From NCBI GenBank assembly GCA_045645165.1, contig JAZRIF010000113.1, forward strand, positions 1 to 34,809: a stretch of 34,809 bases of DNA, read 5' to 3'. The notes under the pieces were generated by a model that did not search any database, was not told the origin of the DNA, and saw only the letters and a list, made by a program, of their open reading frames with translations. The translations under genes and the position numbers were made by a program. The stretch is from CAMEON01 sp045645165. Lineage in GTDB: Bacteria > Bacillota > Clostridia > Oscillospirales > CAG-272. How positions within the stretch are numbered: position 1 is the stretch's first letter; every line of letters starts with the position of its first letter. This document shows, piece by piece, positions 15,251 through 23,680 of the stretch.

Positions 15251-17692
15251 TTACAGTTTTTTGAGTTTCGCGTAGGTACCCATTAGTTTCTTGGTGCCCA
15301 CGGTATCGAACATGACCTCAATCAGCTTGTCCGCGCCCATGGGCTTAATGGAGAGGATCTCACCCTCTCCGAAAGAGGCGTGGCTGACGCGGTCACCGGG
15401 GGCCAGAGCATTGACGCTTTGACGGGCCTCGGCGGTGACAGCAGGGGTGGGTTGTCCCACGGTGATGCGGTCGGTGTGAACGGGGGCTTTCTGACGGCGG
15501 GGACGCTCGTAGGGAGCAGGCTCACGGGCGGGGCGGTTGCCGAGTCCCGCAGACATACTCATGGCCTCAAGGGTCAGATCCTCCTTGTGCATCAGTTCCT
15601 CGGGGATTTCACCTACAAAGCGGGACAGGGGGTTTGCCACGGTCTGACCATACCAGATACGGGTGCGGGTGTGCAGGATGATGACCTGCTTTTTGGCGCG
15701 GGTGATGGCCACGTAGCAGAGGCGGCGTTCCTCCTCCATATCCTCGGAGGAGCCCATGATATTCTGCATACCGGGGAAAATGCCGTCCTCCATACCGGGC
15801 AGGAAGACTACGGGGAATTCCAGGCCCTTGGCGCTGTGGATGGTCATGAGCACCACGGCATCTGCCTCGGTGTCGTATTTATCCACGTCGGCCACCAGGG
15901 CGTATTCCTCCAGAAAATGCACGAGGGTAGGCTGAATGCCCTCCTCCTCAGCATTTTTGACGTACTCCACCATGTTGGATTTCAGCTCCGCAATGTTGTC
16001 CACGCGGTCTCTCTCGGGCTCGCCGCCGTCCTTGAGCATTTGGAGATATCCCGACTGCTCCATGACTGCGTCAAAGAAATCGGGCAGGGGCAGGGTCTCC
16101 ATGAGCTCGGTGAGGCGGTGGATCATGGCCGTGAAATTCTGCAGAAGGGGTGCGACACGGCCAAGGGCAGCAAACTGATCGGCTCGATCCATCACCTCAA
16201 AAATGGGGAGATTTTGCTCCTCTGCGATGGCAGAAACAACGGCCAGAGTCTTATCGCCGATTTTACGCTTGGGTTCGTTGATGATGCGGAGCAATCTTTC
16301 ACGGTCGGCGTGGTTGGAAATGAGCTGGAGATAAGCGACGGCATCGCGGATCTCCTTGCGGTCGCTGAAGCGGGTACCGCCCAGCACGCGGTAGGGCACA
16401 GTGCTTCGCTGGAGGGCGCGCTCGATGCCCGCAGACTGGGAGTTGGTGCGATAGAGGACGGCGAAATCCTTATATGTATAGTGACGATCCTCCACCAAAC
16501 GGCGGATGGTGTCCACAATGGAACGGGATTCTCCCATCTGATCCTCACACTTGCGGAGAATGATCTTCTCGCCCTCCCCGCCTGCCGTCCAGAGGTTCTT
16601 CCCTTTTCGTCCTTGGTTGTGGCTGATGACCTTATTGGCGGCCTCCAGAATCGTGCCCGTAGAGCGGTAGTTCTGCTCCAGCTTGATGACCGAGGTGCCT
16701 TCAAAAACACGGTCAAATCCCAGAATATTGGTGATGGTAGCGCCACGGAACTTATAAATACTCTGATCGTCGTCGCCCACCACCATCAGGTTCTTATACT
16801 GCCCGGAAAGCAGGGCGGCCAGCTGGAACTGGGCCACGTTGGTGTCCTGATACTCGTCGATACAGACGTACTTGAACTTACGCTGGTAGTGCGCCAACAC
16901 ATCGGGATTCTCACGCAGGAGGCGGACGGTATGCATGATGATATCGTCGAAGTCCATAGCTCCCGAGCGCTGCAGCTCTTCTTCGTAGCCACGGTAGATG
17001 GCGGCGATACGGGACAGGCGGAAGTCCGAACCGGCCTCAATCTCAAAGTCCTCGGCGGTCTGGAGCTGATCCTTGGCATGGCTGATGGCGGTCATGACCG
17101 CCTTGGGCGGGAACTGCTTTTCGTCGATATTCAGACGCTTCATGACGCCGACGATGGACTTTTTGGTATCGTCGGTGTCGTAGATGGTGAATCCGGGGGC
17201 AAAGCCGATGAGCCCGCAATGGGTACGCAGAATCCGCATACAAACCGCGTGGAAGGTACCGCTCCAGATATCCTTGGCCAGAGTTTCGTCTCCCAGCTCG
17301 GCGATCAGGCGGTTCTTGATCTCCCCCGCCGCCTTATTGGTAAAGGTAATGGCCAGGACGCGGTAAGGAGGACAGGGATCATAAATGAATTCAGGCAGGA
17401 TCTGCTCGATCTCCGCTACCGTCAAACGGACAGCTCTCTCCAGATCGTCCACATAGGCTTCGGTGATCTCAGTCGGAACAGTCTCGTTGTAGTAGGCGTT
17501 TCCGTAGCGGATCAAAAAAGCAATACGGCGAACCAAGACGGTGGTTTTGCCACTCCCCGCTCCGGCCAGCACAAGCAATGGCCCTTCGGTTGTGAAAACT
17601 GCCTTTCTTTGCATTTCGTTGAGGGAGGAATACACCTTGTCAAACAAGGCGCGTTTGGCTTGTATATAGCGGGTGGAGAGGTTCTTATCCAT
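15251..17692 (-). CDS. pcrA: ATP-dependent DNA helicase PcrA/UvrD (superfamily 1A)
   Basis: 813 residues with the full SF1A helicase set: motif I GAGSGKTT (44-51), Ia AITFTNKAA, II CIDEYQDTN, III GDDDQSIYKFRGA, IV NYRS, V MTIHSAKGLEFPVVFLPG and VI VAITRAKK. The C-terminal end (GDRVSHASFGEGEIL to AKLKKL) is the PcrA RNA-polymerase-binding Tudor-like domain. The enzyme unwinds 3'-5' in repair, plasmid replication and conflict resolution. An extra segment of about 44 residues (64-107) lies between motifs I and Ia, making it longer than the usual 720-750 residues. The start at 17692 (MDKNLS) has AAAGGAAG upstream; earlier in-frame codons run into the neighbouring terminator. Confidence 0.97.
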   Translation of the reverse strand: MDKNLSTRYIQAKRALFDKVYSSLNEMQRKAVFTTEGPLLVLAGAGSGKTTVLVRRIAFLIRYGNAYYNETVPTEITEAYVDDLERAVRLTVAEIEQILPEFIYDPCPPYRVLAITFTNKAAGEIKNRLIAELGDETLAKDIWSGTFHAVCMRILRTHCGLIGFAPGFTIYDTDDTKKSIVGVMKRLNIDEKQFPPKAVMTAISHAKDQLQTAEDFEIEAGSDFRLSRIAAIYRGYEEELQRSGAMDFDDIIMHTVRLLRENPDVLAHYQRKFKYVCIDEYQDTNVAQFQLAALLSGQYKNLMVVGDDDQSIYKFRGATITNILGFDRVFEGTSVIKLEQNYRSTGTILEAANKVISHNQGRKGKNLWTAGGEGEKIILRKCEDQMGESRSIVDTIRRLVEDRHYTYKDFAVLYRTNSQSAGIERALQRSTVPYRVLGGTRFSDRKEIRDAVAYLQLISNHADRERLLRIINEPKRKIGDKTLAVVSAIAEEQNLPIFEVMDRADQFAALGRVAPLLQNFTAMIHRLTELMETLPLPDFFDAVMEQSGYLQMLKDGGEPERDRVDNIAELKSNMVEYVKNAEEEGIQPTLVHFLEEYALVADVDKYDTEADAVVLMTIHSAKGLEFPVVFLPGMEDGIFPGMQNIMGSSEDMEEERRLCYVAITRAKKQVIILHTRTRIWYGQTVANPLSRFVGEIPEELMHKEDLTLEAMSMSAGLGNRPAREPAPYERPRRQKAPVHTDRITVGQPTPAVTAEARQSVNALAPGDRVSHASFGEGEILSIKPMGADKLIEVMFDTVGTKKLMGTYAKLKKL

Positions 17693-17743
17693 CAAATGAC
17701 TTCCTTTCTCGCAGGGATGTAATCGGTATGATATGTAGACAGC

Positions 17744-17776
17744 AAAAAGGGCGGCGTGCCATACGACACGCCGCCC
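17744..17776 (-). terminator. Terminator of the Asn/Gln microprotein gene
   Basis: A 10-bp GC-rich stem (17749-17758 with 17767-17776), then TTTTT on the minus strand (17744-17748). It begins 12 nt after the microprotein stop and lies ahead of pcrA. Confidence 0.88.
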
Positions 17777-17787
17777 CAAGACCGGAA

Positions 17788-17943
17788 TTACTGACGGTTC
17801 TCGGACTGTGCCTTCTGCTGGCTGTTATTCTGGTTCTGATTCTTATTCTGGTTCTGATTGTTGTTCTGGTTGTTCTGATTCTGGTTGTTGTTCTGGTTGT
17901 TCTGGTTCTGGTTGTTGTTACGATTCTGATTCTGGTTCTGCAT
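17788..17943 (-). CDS. 51-residue Asn/Gln-repeat microprotein
   Basis: The minus strand from ATG 17943 to TAA 17788 encodes 51 residues, 25 Asn and 17 Gln. The protein is almost entirely alternating QN, QNN and QNNN units with an Arg and a Lys, then a short mixed tail ending QQKAQSENRQ. AAAGGAAG lies about 6 nt upstream and a strong terminator follows, so this is a real transcription unit, not a random repeat. Codons vary (AAC/AAT for Asn), but every Gln is CAG. No signal peptide or membrane helix; the product should be soluble, disordered or amyloid-like. Function unknown. I recall similar small Asn/Gln-rich ORFs in clostridial genomes, but I cannot verify a family here. Confidence 0.8.
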   Translation of the reverse strand: MQNQNQNRNNNQNQNNQNNNQNQNNQNNNQNQNKNQNQNNSQQKAQSENRQ

Positions 17944-18055
17944 AGTATGCTTCCTTTCTTTGTCCGCTCAGGGCGGGATATATACCGTAATCCAAAGCAA
18001 TATTGGAATTACAGTATCAGTATTCACCGAGAAAGGCGGATATATACAAATGCAG

Positions 18056-19564
18056 TTAATCCTTCATCATGTAACTGTACTCCATCTGTTCCGAGATCTC
18101 ACTCGTTGCAGAAACGATGACAGCGATCAAGGCACCACCGAAGCAAAGATCTATGAACCAGTAGCCGTCGGTCAGGAGCTGGTAGATAGTGGTGATGGCC
18201 GTTTCCACGTAATTCCGGGTCTGGGCATCTGCTCCCGAAAGCTGGAAATCCCATTCGGGTAGCGTAGGTATGATGCCCCAATAGAACACCGTGGACAGGG
18301 CGACAAGTCCGGCGCAAACCATAACGACGATGAGTTTTTTACGGATCAGCCTATGAATGGACTCGGTTCGTTCCTCAGCGTAGGAAGAACCATCCCGGAA
18401 GGTTCGCACACCCGTATAGCGCTTGACCATACGATACAGGTGGCGAAGAATGAGCGCAACTGCGAAGGAAAAAAGCACGGCGCAAAGGATCTGCCACAGC
18501 ACCATGTTCTGCCAACGGGCGTAAATCTCATCACGACGGAAGATGTCTTCGGTATCAGTCCAAATGAAATACTTTTGGATCTGCATGACCCATGGGATAG
18601 CCGAAACAGCCCCGAAAGCGCCTATTACCACCAACAAAAGCGGCTTCTTTCCTGCATAGGGACGGATGAACCATACCGACATAAAGAGCAATACGGCCAT
18701 CAGCATATCGGGGAGGAGATTCACACCGTCCAGATAGAAATCCAAGGAGAGGACGGCGGCGGTGATAAGGCAGATCATGGAAGCGCGGACGGCTCGCATA
18801 GCCCACATATCATGACGGGTAAGAATGTCCGCTCGATATTTATCTGCCAATTTTTCAAAGAAAGGCTTGTCCCCTTTGAGTTTACGGATGAATCGGACGG
18901 TGAGGATCAGCCATATGATACCCAAAATCAAGGAAATGAGAATGCCTAAGCCACGGAACATACCGACGTAATCGTAGTAGTGGGTTCCCTGCCCCAGTTC
19001 GGCGCCGCCCTTTTCGTGGGTAAGGACGGTAAATTCGGGTGCTACAGCCAAAGCCTCACGAAGTACGAAGAACACGGTCGAAACAGCTGTATACTTTTCC
19101 ACCATATTATACTCGCCCTGCTTGCCGTTCATCTTCCGACGATCAAACATGACGGTAGCATCATAGCGGGAGCCCATATAGAGCAGACCACCGCAGAAAT
19201 GCTTCCACATAGGGATCAGCACAATGCAGTCCAGCACCGCCAGGGTAAAGAGAGCCAGCAGCATGAACACGGGTTGTTCGATAGGAGAAACAAAACCGAA
19301 GGCCAGGAACATAGCGATCCAGCGGGCGATACCCACCAGAGCCAAATTGCGAGCCCCCTTCAGGGCTTCTCGCAGGCGATCATCCAGATCGGCAAATCGG
19401 TAAAGTCCCAAAAAGAAGAACAGATATCCTACGCAATCCGGGAACAGGTCGATGACTCCGATGTAGGGCTCAAACAGGAAGCAAGCGCCCGCCACTATAT
19501 AGCCAAGGCCTAAATACCGGGACAGTTTTTTCTTTGTTACGATTGATTGGTTTTTATATTCCAT
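18056..19564 (-). CDS. Polytopic membrane protein of unknown function with internal repeat
   Basis: 502 residues with about ten or more hydrophobic segments and no domain I can name. A motif of the type (I/N)-L-(F/L)-P-D followed by a helix occurs twice: VIDLFPDCVGYLFFFLG near residue 38 and VNLLPDMLMAVLLFMS near 280. Both follow a stretch of 'basic loop, helix', pointing to an internal duplication. The ribosome site is weak (GTGGGA). The gene starts 38 bp after the stop of the membrane gene at 19603-20334, so the two are likely cotranscribed. It could be a transporter or a sensor; I see no catalytic motif. Confidence 0.75.
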   Translation of the reverse strand: MEYKNQSIVTKKKLSRYLGLGYIVAGACFLFEPYIGVIDLFPDCVGYLFFFLGLYRFADLDDRLREALKGARNLALVGIARWIAMFLAFGFVSPIEQPVFMLLALFTLAVLDCIVLIPMWKHFCGGLLYMGSRYDATVMFDRRKMNGKQGEYNMVEKYTAVSTVFFVLREALAVAPEFTVLTHEKGGAELGQGTHYYDYVGMFRGLGILISLILGIIWLILTVRFIRKLKGDKPFFEKLADKYRADILTRHDMWAMRAVRASMICLITAAVLSLDFYLDGVNLLPDMLMAVLLFMSVWFIRPYAGKKPLLLVVIGAFGAVSAIPWVMQIQKYFIWTDTEDIFRRDEIYARWQNMVLWQILCAVLFSFAVALILRHLYRMVKRYTGVRTFRDGSSYAEERTESIHRLIRKKLIVVMVCAGLVALSTVFYWGIIPTLPEWDFQLSGADAQTRNYVETAITTIYQLLTDGYWFIDLCFGGALIAVIVSATSEISEQMEYSYMMKD

Positions 19565-19602
19565 ACGTATATCCCACCATGGCGGGTCCTTTCCGTAGTT
19601 TT

Positions 19603-20334
19603 TTACTTTTTCTTTTTGTGATGGCGGTTATTGTTTTTCGCGGAATACTTCTGATTCGACTGTTGCTGATTCCGCTCATACTCCAACCGCGCCTGCTCGT
19701 TTTTGGCATCCAGCTTTGCGTTGATGTCGTTGATAAACTTGAAGCGGGAGGGCTTGGAGGGCTTACCGAACTCCTCGCCTGCGGGGCAGATGGCGGAGAA
19801 ACAACCGTAGAAGCAGAAGTTATTGAACAGATATACCACCAAAAGGTACAAAAGCAGGACCTTCTGCAAAGCCCCGTTTCCGGCCGTTGCCAACACGGGG
19901 ACGACCAGCAGAACGATCTGTGCCACGCCCCAGATGCCCGTAAAGACCATGTTTCGAAAACCGCGCATCCGATGCTTGTCCAAGCCCACAGAAGCCGCCA
20001 GCTCAGCCGACGACCACAGGGCTATCAGGGTAAAGCCCAATTCGGCGGCAAAACGGATCCATTCTGCCAGGGTCTGGGCAATACCGTCGTGGATGGGAAG
20101 ATTCCACAAGAACAGATCGTCCAGCACGCGGGCGGCATAGAACACCGCCAGAAGACCATACACGGCCATAAAGGGGTACAGCCAGGAGAAGCGGGGGTTA
20201 TAATCCTTGAGTCCTCCGATGGCCTTGATCCCTACCATAGCGGCGATGATATAGGTGGCAAAGCAGTAGTCACCAATGGCCACCGACATGAAGGACAAAA
20301 GAAAATAGGAACAAAGGAGCAAACCAAAGCCCAT
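19603..20334 (-). CDS. Membrane protein of unknown function with Lys/Asn-rich cytoplasmic tail
   Basis: 243 residues with about five or six membrane helices (from MGFGLLLCSYFLLSF onward). A hydrophilic tail from about residue 180 ends in an Asn/Gln/Lys-rich stretch (NQQQSNQKYSAKNNN, then HHKKKK). The tail is probably cytoplasmic and could bind nucleic acid or acidic lipid, but that is speculation. The start at 20334 is well supported by AAGGAGG 6 nt upstream; longer readings enter repeat R3. It is followed by the 502-residue membrane protein gene. No family recognised. Confidence 0.75.
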   Translation of the reverse strand: MGFGLLLCSYFLLSFMSVAIGDYCFATYIIAAMVGIKAIGGLKDYNPRFSWLYPFMAVYGLLAVFYAARVLDDLFLWNLPIHDGIAQTLAEWIRFAAELGFTLIALWSSAELAASVGLDKHRMRGFRNMVFTGIWGVAQIVLLVVPVLATAGNGALQKVLLLYLLVVYLFNNFCFYGCFSAICPAGEEFGKPSKPSRFKFINDINAKLDAKNEQARLEYERNQQQSNQKYSAKNNNRHHKKKK

Positions 20335-20354
20335 ACAAGGCCTCCTTGGAAGTG

Positions 20355-20522
20355 AAATTGGGGGAACGGGAGGACGCTTGGGGAAAAACTTTTTCAAGAA
20401 CCTTCAAAAAGTGATAATCATGCACTCTGATACTTTTCAAAAGTTTTGAAGATTCCAAAGGGACTTTGGGGAAAGTCCCTTTGGTGGGGGTTCGAGGCAA
20501 AGCCCTCGATAAACTCCAATTT
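20355..20522. repeat. Dispersed structured repeat, copy R3 (168 bp)
   Basis: It begins AAATTGGGGG (20355-20364) and ends CTCCAATTT (20514-20522). Hairpin 1: a 13-bp stem (20455-20467 with 20472-20484), loop GGGG. Hairpin 2: TCGAGG with CCTCGA (about 20492-20509). It fills the whole gap between the secA stop codon and the downstream membrane protein gene, so it may act as the secA 3' end. Confidence 0.85.
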
Positions 20523-20523
20523 A

Positions 20524-23295
20524 TCAGTTATTCCCGTTGCCTGCCGCGGGGTTAGCGCCGCAGCAGTTCTTATACTTCTTGCCCGAGCCGCAGGGGCAGG
20601 GGTCATTGCGGCCGACCTTGACGGAGCGCTTGGGGGTCAGCACGACCTTCTTGGCCGAAGGCTTGGCGCCGCCCTCAAAGCCTTCGATGAGGGGCTTAGC
20701 CACCTGCACGCGGACGACCTCCTGCTGAGGCTTAGGCATAACGGTCAGAAGAGCTCGTACGGTCTTGTCGCGGATTTCGGCCACCATGGCATCGAACATA
20801 TCCGCGCCCACCATACGGTACTCCACCACGGGATCGCGGTGTGCGTAAGCCTGAAGGCCGATATTCCCCTTGAGATCATCCATGGCATCGATGTGATCCA
20901 TCCAGCCACGGTCTACGTTTTGCAGGAGGATCGCACGTTCTACTTCACGGAAACGATCGGGCGTAAAGAGCTCCTCACGCTCGTGAATACGGGCTTCGGC
21001 ACGCTCGGTGAGCATCTTGACCACATCCTGCTGGGTGAGCTTTTTCAGTTCATCCTCGGTGTAGTTGAAATCTTCGTCGGTGCAGAGGTAGCCCATGAGA
21101 TCGGCGCGCAGACCTGCGAAATCCCACTCGGCGGCCGTACCCTCGGAGGTATGGCTGAGGACAGCGTTCTCCACCGTACCGCGCACCATGTTCAGCATGG
21201 TCTCGGACAGATCGCTGTCGTCCAGCACCGACTGGCGCTGACCGTAGATGATGGTTCTCTGCTGATTCATAACATCATCGTAGGACAGAACGTACTTACG
21301 GCGCTTGAAGTTGTTATCCTCGATACGCTTCTGGGCAGTCTCAATTGTACCCGACAGGATACCGGCCTCGATGGGGGTGTCCTCGTCCAGACCCAGTCGG
21401 TCGATGATGGAAACGATGCGCTCGTTATTGCCGAACAGACGCATGAGATCGTCCTCCAGAGACAGGAAAAAGCGAGACTCACCGGGATCGCCCTGACGGC
21501 CCGAACGACCGCGGAGCTGGTTATCGATACGGCGGGATTCATGACGCTCGGTACCCAGGATGAAGAGACCGCCTGCTGCACGAACCTTTTCTGCCTCGGG
21601 TGCGATCTCGGCCTTATGCTTCTCATAGAGCTCCTTGTACTGACGGCGCACGCCCAGAATGGACTCATCGTCGGTATCCGCGGTGCCCGTAGCCTGAACG
21701 ATCAGACCTTCCTCAATGCCCATGGCGCGCAGATCGGATTTCGCCATATACTCGGGGTTACCACCCAGCATGATATCGGTACCACGTCCTGCCATGTTGG
21801 TGGAGATGGTGACAGCACCCGACTTACCGGCCTGGGCAACAATCTCGGCCTCGCGTGCGTGGAACTTGGCGTTCAGCACGGTGTGAGGAATACCGGCTTT
21901 CTTGAGCAGGACGGACAAAAGCTCCGACTTATCGATGGAGACCGTACCAACCAGCACAGGCTGGCCTCGGTCGTAACATTCGCGTACCTGCTTGACAACG
22001 GCGCGGTACTTCCCTGCCATGGTTTTGTACACCGAGTCGTCGTGATCCTCTCGGATCATGGGCTTATTGGTGGGAACCTCCACTACGTCAAGACTGTAGA
22101 TCTCACGGAACTCGTTTTCTTCGGTCAGAGCCGTACCCGTCATACCCGAGAGCTTCTTGTACATACGGAAGTAGTTCTGGAAGGTGATGGTTGCCAGCGT
22201 CTTGTTTTCCTTTTGTACGGTGACGCCTTCCTTAGCCTCGATGGCCTGGTGCAGACCGTCGGAGAAACGGCGGCCGGGCATAAGGCGGCCGGTGAAGGCA
22301 TCGACGATCATAACGCCCTCGTCGTTGACCACGTAATCCACGTCCAGCTTCATGCAACCATGCGCCTTGATGGCTTGATTGATATGGTGCGCCAAGGTTG
22401 CATTCTCGGCATCGGTATAGTTCTCAATGCCGAAGAAGGATTCGGCGCGCTTGGCACCGCGGGGAGTCAGCACGGCGGTATTGGCCTTCTCGTCCACGAT
22501 ATAGTCTGCCTCGATATTATCCTGTTCTTCCTTAGCATCGATCTCCTTGACCACGTGCTTTTTGAGCGTCCGAACGAATTTATCGGCGCGGTCGTAGAGG
22601 TCGGTAGGGGTATCCCCCTCACCCGAAATGATCAGAGGGGTACGGGCTTCGTCGATGAGGATGGAGTCCACCTCGTCCACGATGGCGAAGGCATGTCCGC
22701 GTTGCACCAGGCGGGACTTATACACCACCATGTTATCGCGGAGGTAGTCAAAGCCGAACTCGTTATTGGTACCGTAGGTAATGTCGGCGTTGTAAGCAGC
22801 CTGCTTTTGGGCGGGCGAGAGACCGTGGATAACAAGACCCGTCTTGAGTCCCATAAATCCGTAAACTTTACCCATCTCCTCGGCATCACGGGAGGCCAGA
22901 TAGTCGTTGACAGTGACGATATGGACACCCTTACCGGTCAGGGCGTTGAGATAGGCGGGGAGGGTAGCTACGAGAGTCTTACCTTCACCGGTCTTCATTT
23001 CCGCGATACGACCCTGGTGCAGGATGATACCACCGATGAGCTGAACGTGGAAGGGACGCTTACCCAGCACGCGGTCGTCCGCCTCGCGAACAGCAGCGAA
23101 GGCCTCGGGGAGGATGTCGTCCAGCGTTTCGCCGGCTGCAAGACGTTTCTTGAAAATCTCAGTCATGCCGCGAAGCTCGTCATCGGTCATATTCTTATAT
23201 GTGGGGGCCAACGCCTCGATCTTATCGGCGATCTTCTCCAGTTTTTTGACCTGGTGATCGCTGTAAGAGCCAAAAATTTTTCTTATGAGTCCCAT
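20524..23295 (-). CDS. secA: Protein translocase motor SecA
   Basis: 923 residues, full length. Walker A MKTGEGKT (100-107), the DEAD-type core, the GRAGRQGD-like RGRSGRQGD helicase motif, TNMAGRGTDIMLGG, and the preprotein cross-linking and scaffold regions are all recognisable. The C-terminal zinc motif CPCGSGKKYKNCCG has Cys900, 902, 911 and 912. SecA drives secretory proteins through SecYEG by ATP hydrolysis. The gene has its own promoter (23365-23394) and a leader with a GC hairpin (CTGCGA/TCGCAG, about 23321-23342). The ribosome site is AAAGGA, about 9 nt from the ATG. It is divergent from trmL-mnmA. No simple terminator follows; repeat R3 lies directly after the stop. Confidence 0.99.
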   Translation of the reverse strand: MGLIRKIFGSYSDHQVKKLEKIADKIEALAPTYKNMTDDELRGMTEIFKKRLAAGETLDDILPEAFAAVREADDRVLGKRPFHVQLIGGIILHQGRIAEMKTGEGKTLVATLPAYLNALTGKGVHIVTVNDYLASRDAEEMGKVYGFMGLKTGLVIHGLSPAQKQAAYNADITYGTNNEFGFDYLRDNMVVYKSRLVQRGHAFAIVDEVDSILIDEARTPLIISGEGDTPTDLYDRADKFVRTLKKHVVKEIDAKEEQDNIEADYIVDEKANTAVLTPRGAKRAESFFGIENYTDAENATLAHHINQAIKAHGCMKLDVDYVVNDEGVMIVDAFTGRLMPGRRFSDGLHQAIEAKEGVTVQKENKTLATITFQNYFRMYKKLSGMTGTALTEENEFREIYSLDVVEVPTNKPMIREDHDDSVYKTMAGKYRAVVKQVRECYDRGQPVLVGTVSIDKSELLSVLLKKAGIPHTVLNAKFHAREAEIVAQAGKSGAVTISTNMAGRGTDIMLGGNPEYMAKSDLRAMGIEEGLIVQATGTADTDDESILGVRRQYKELYEKHKAEIAPEAEKVRAAGGLFILGTERHESRRIDNQLRGRSGRQGDPGESRFFLSLEDDLMRLFGNNERIVSIIDRLGLDEDTPIEAGILSGTIETAQKRIEDNNFKRRKYVLSYDDVMNQQRTIIYGQRQSVLDDSDLSETMLNMVRGTVENAVLSHTSEGTAAEWDFAGLRADLMGYLCTDEDFNYTEDELKKLTQQDVVKMLTERAEARIHEREELFTPDRFREVERAILLQNVDRGWMDHIDAMDDLKGNIGLQAYAHRDPVVEYRMVGADMFDAMVAEIRDKTVRALLTVMPKPQQEVVRVQVAKPLIEGFEGGAKPSAKKVVLTPKRSVKVGRNDPCPCGSGKKYKNCCGANPAAGNGNN

Positions 23296-23364
23296 TGTGT
23301 GTGTTTCCTTTCTTTTGCACTGCGAAAATCATGCATCGCAGATGCTTCAAGCAATTCTGCATTT

Positions 23365-23394
23365 ATTATACTATAAATATAAGTCATATATCAA
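23365..23394 (-). promoter_or_regulatory. secA promoter
   Basis: On the minus strand TTGATA (23389-23394), an 18-bp spacer and TATAAT (23365-23370), about 70 nt before the secA start. Confidence 0.78.
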
Positions 23395-23422
23395 GGGTTA
23401 ATTGTAAATTTTCAGATAATAC

Positions 23423-23451
23423 TTGCAAAAATAGCGGATTTGTATTATAAT
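23423..23451 (+). promoter_or_regulatory. trmL-mnmA promoter
   Basis: TTGCAA (23423-23428), a 17-bp spacer and TATAAT (23446-23451). The start codon of trmL is 230 nt downstream, so the whole repeat R4 would be transcribed as leader. Confidence 0.82.
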
Positions 23452-23460
23452 GGGAGTATT

Positions 23461-23655
23461 CAAATTCAAATTTGGGTTTGCAGAGGCTTTGCCCCTGCCC
23501 CCACAAGCCCCTCTTGAAAAAGGGGCTTGCCCCCTAAACTTTCAAAAATAATGATTTGACATTTTTTGAAAGTTCTTGGGATTCTTAAACCCTCCTTTCA
23601 AGAAGGGTTTAAGTGGGGGCCAGGAGAAAAGCCCTCGGCCTATCAACTGCAATAT
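23461..23655. repeat. Dispersed structured repeat, copy R4, with two opposed arms
   Basis: This copy carries the hairpin pair twice, in inverted orientation. Left arm: GCAGAGGC-TTT-GCCCCTGC (23480-23498), then CAAGCCCCT/AGGGGCTTG (23504-23529). Right arm: TTAAACCCTCCTT with AAGAAGGGTTTAA (23585-23612), then the GGGGGCCAGGAG to GCCCTCGGCC segment. It begins AAATTTGGG (about 23468) and ends near GCAATAT (about 23655). It lies in the trmL leader and accounts for most of the 385-bp secA-trmL gap. Confidence 0.75.
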
Positions 23656-23680
23656 ACCATTCCACACGAAAGGATCTCCC

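Noticed and set aside
15380..17722. 780-residue open frame antisense to pcrA
   Set aside because: Same reason: a shadow of an intact, fully recognisable helicase gene.
17788..17943. Possible CRISPR or short tandem DNA repeat
   Set aside because: The periodicity is codon-based (3-nt units of CAG/AAC/AAT) in an intact frame with no spacer-repeat pattern; it is protein low complexity.
17728..18120. Plus-strand reading frame of 130 residues with an extreme Val/Leu/Ile run
   Set aside because: It is the complement of the Asn/Gln microprotein codons (CAG AAC reads as GTT CTG). It runs over the terminator and has no ribosome site; the minus-strand gene has a complete set of signals.
20446..23376. 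976-residue open frame antisense to secA
   Set aside because: SecA on the other strand is full length with every motif; the antisense frame has no recognisable domain and is a by-product of codon bias.
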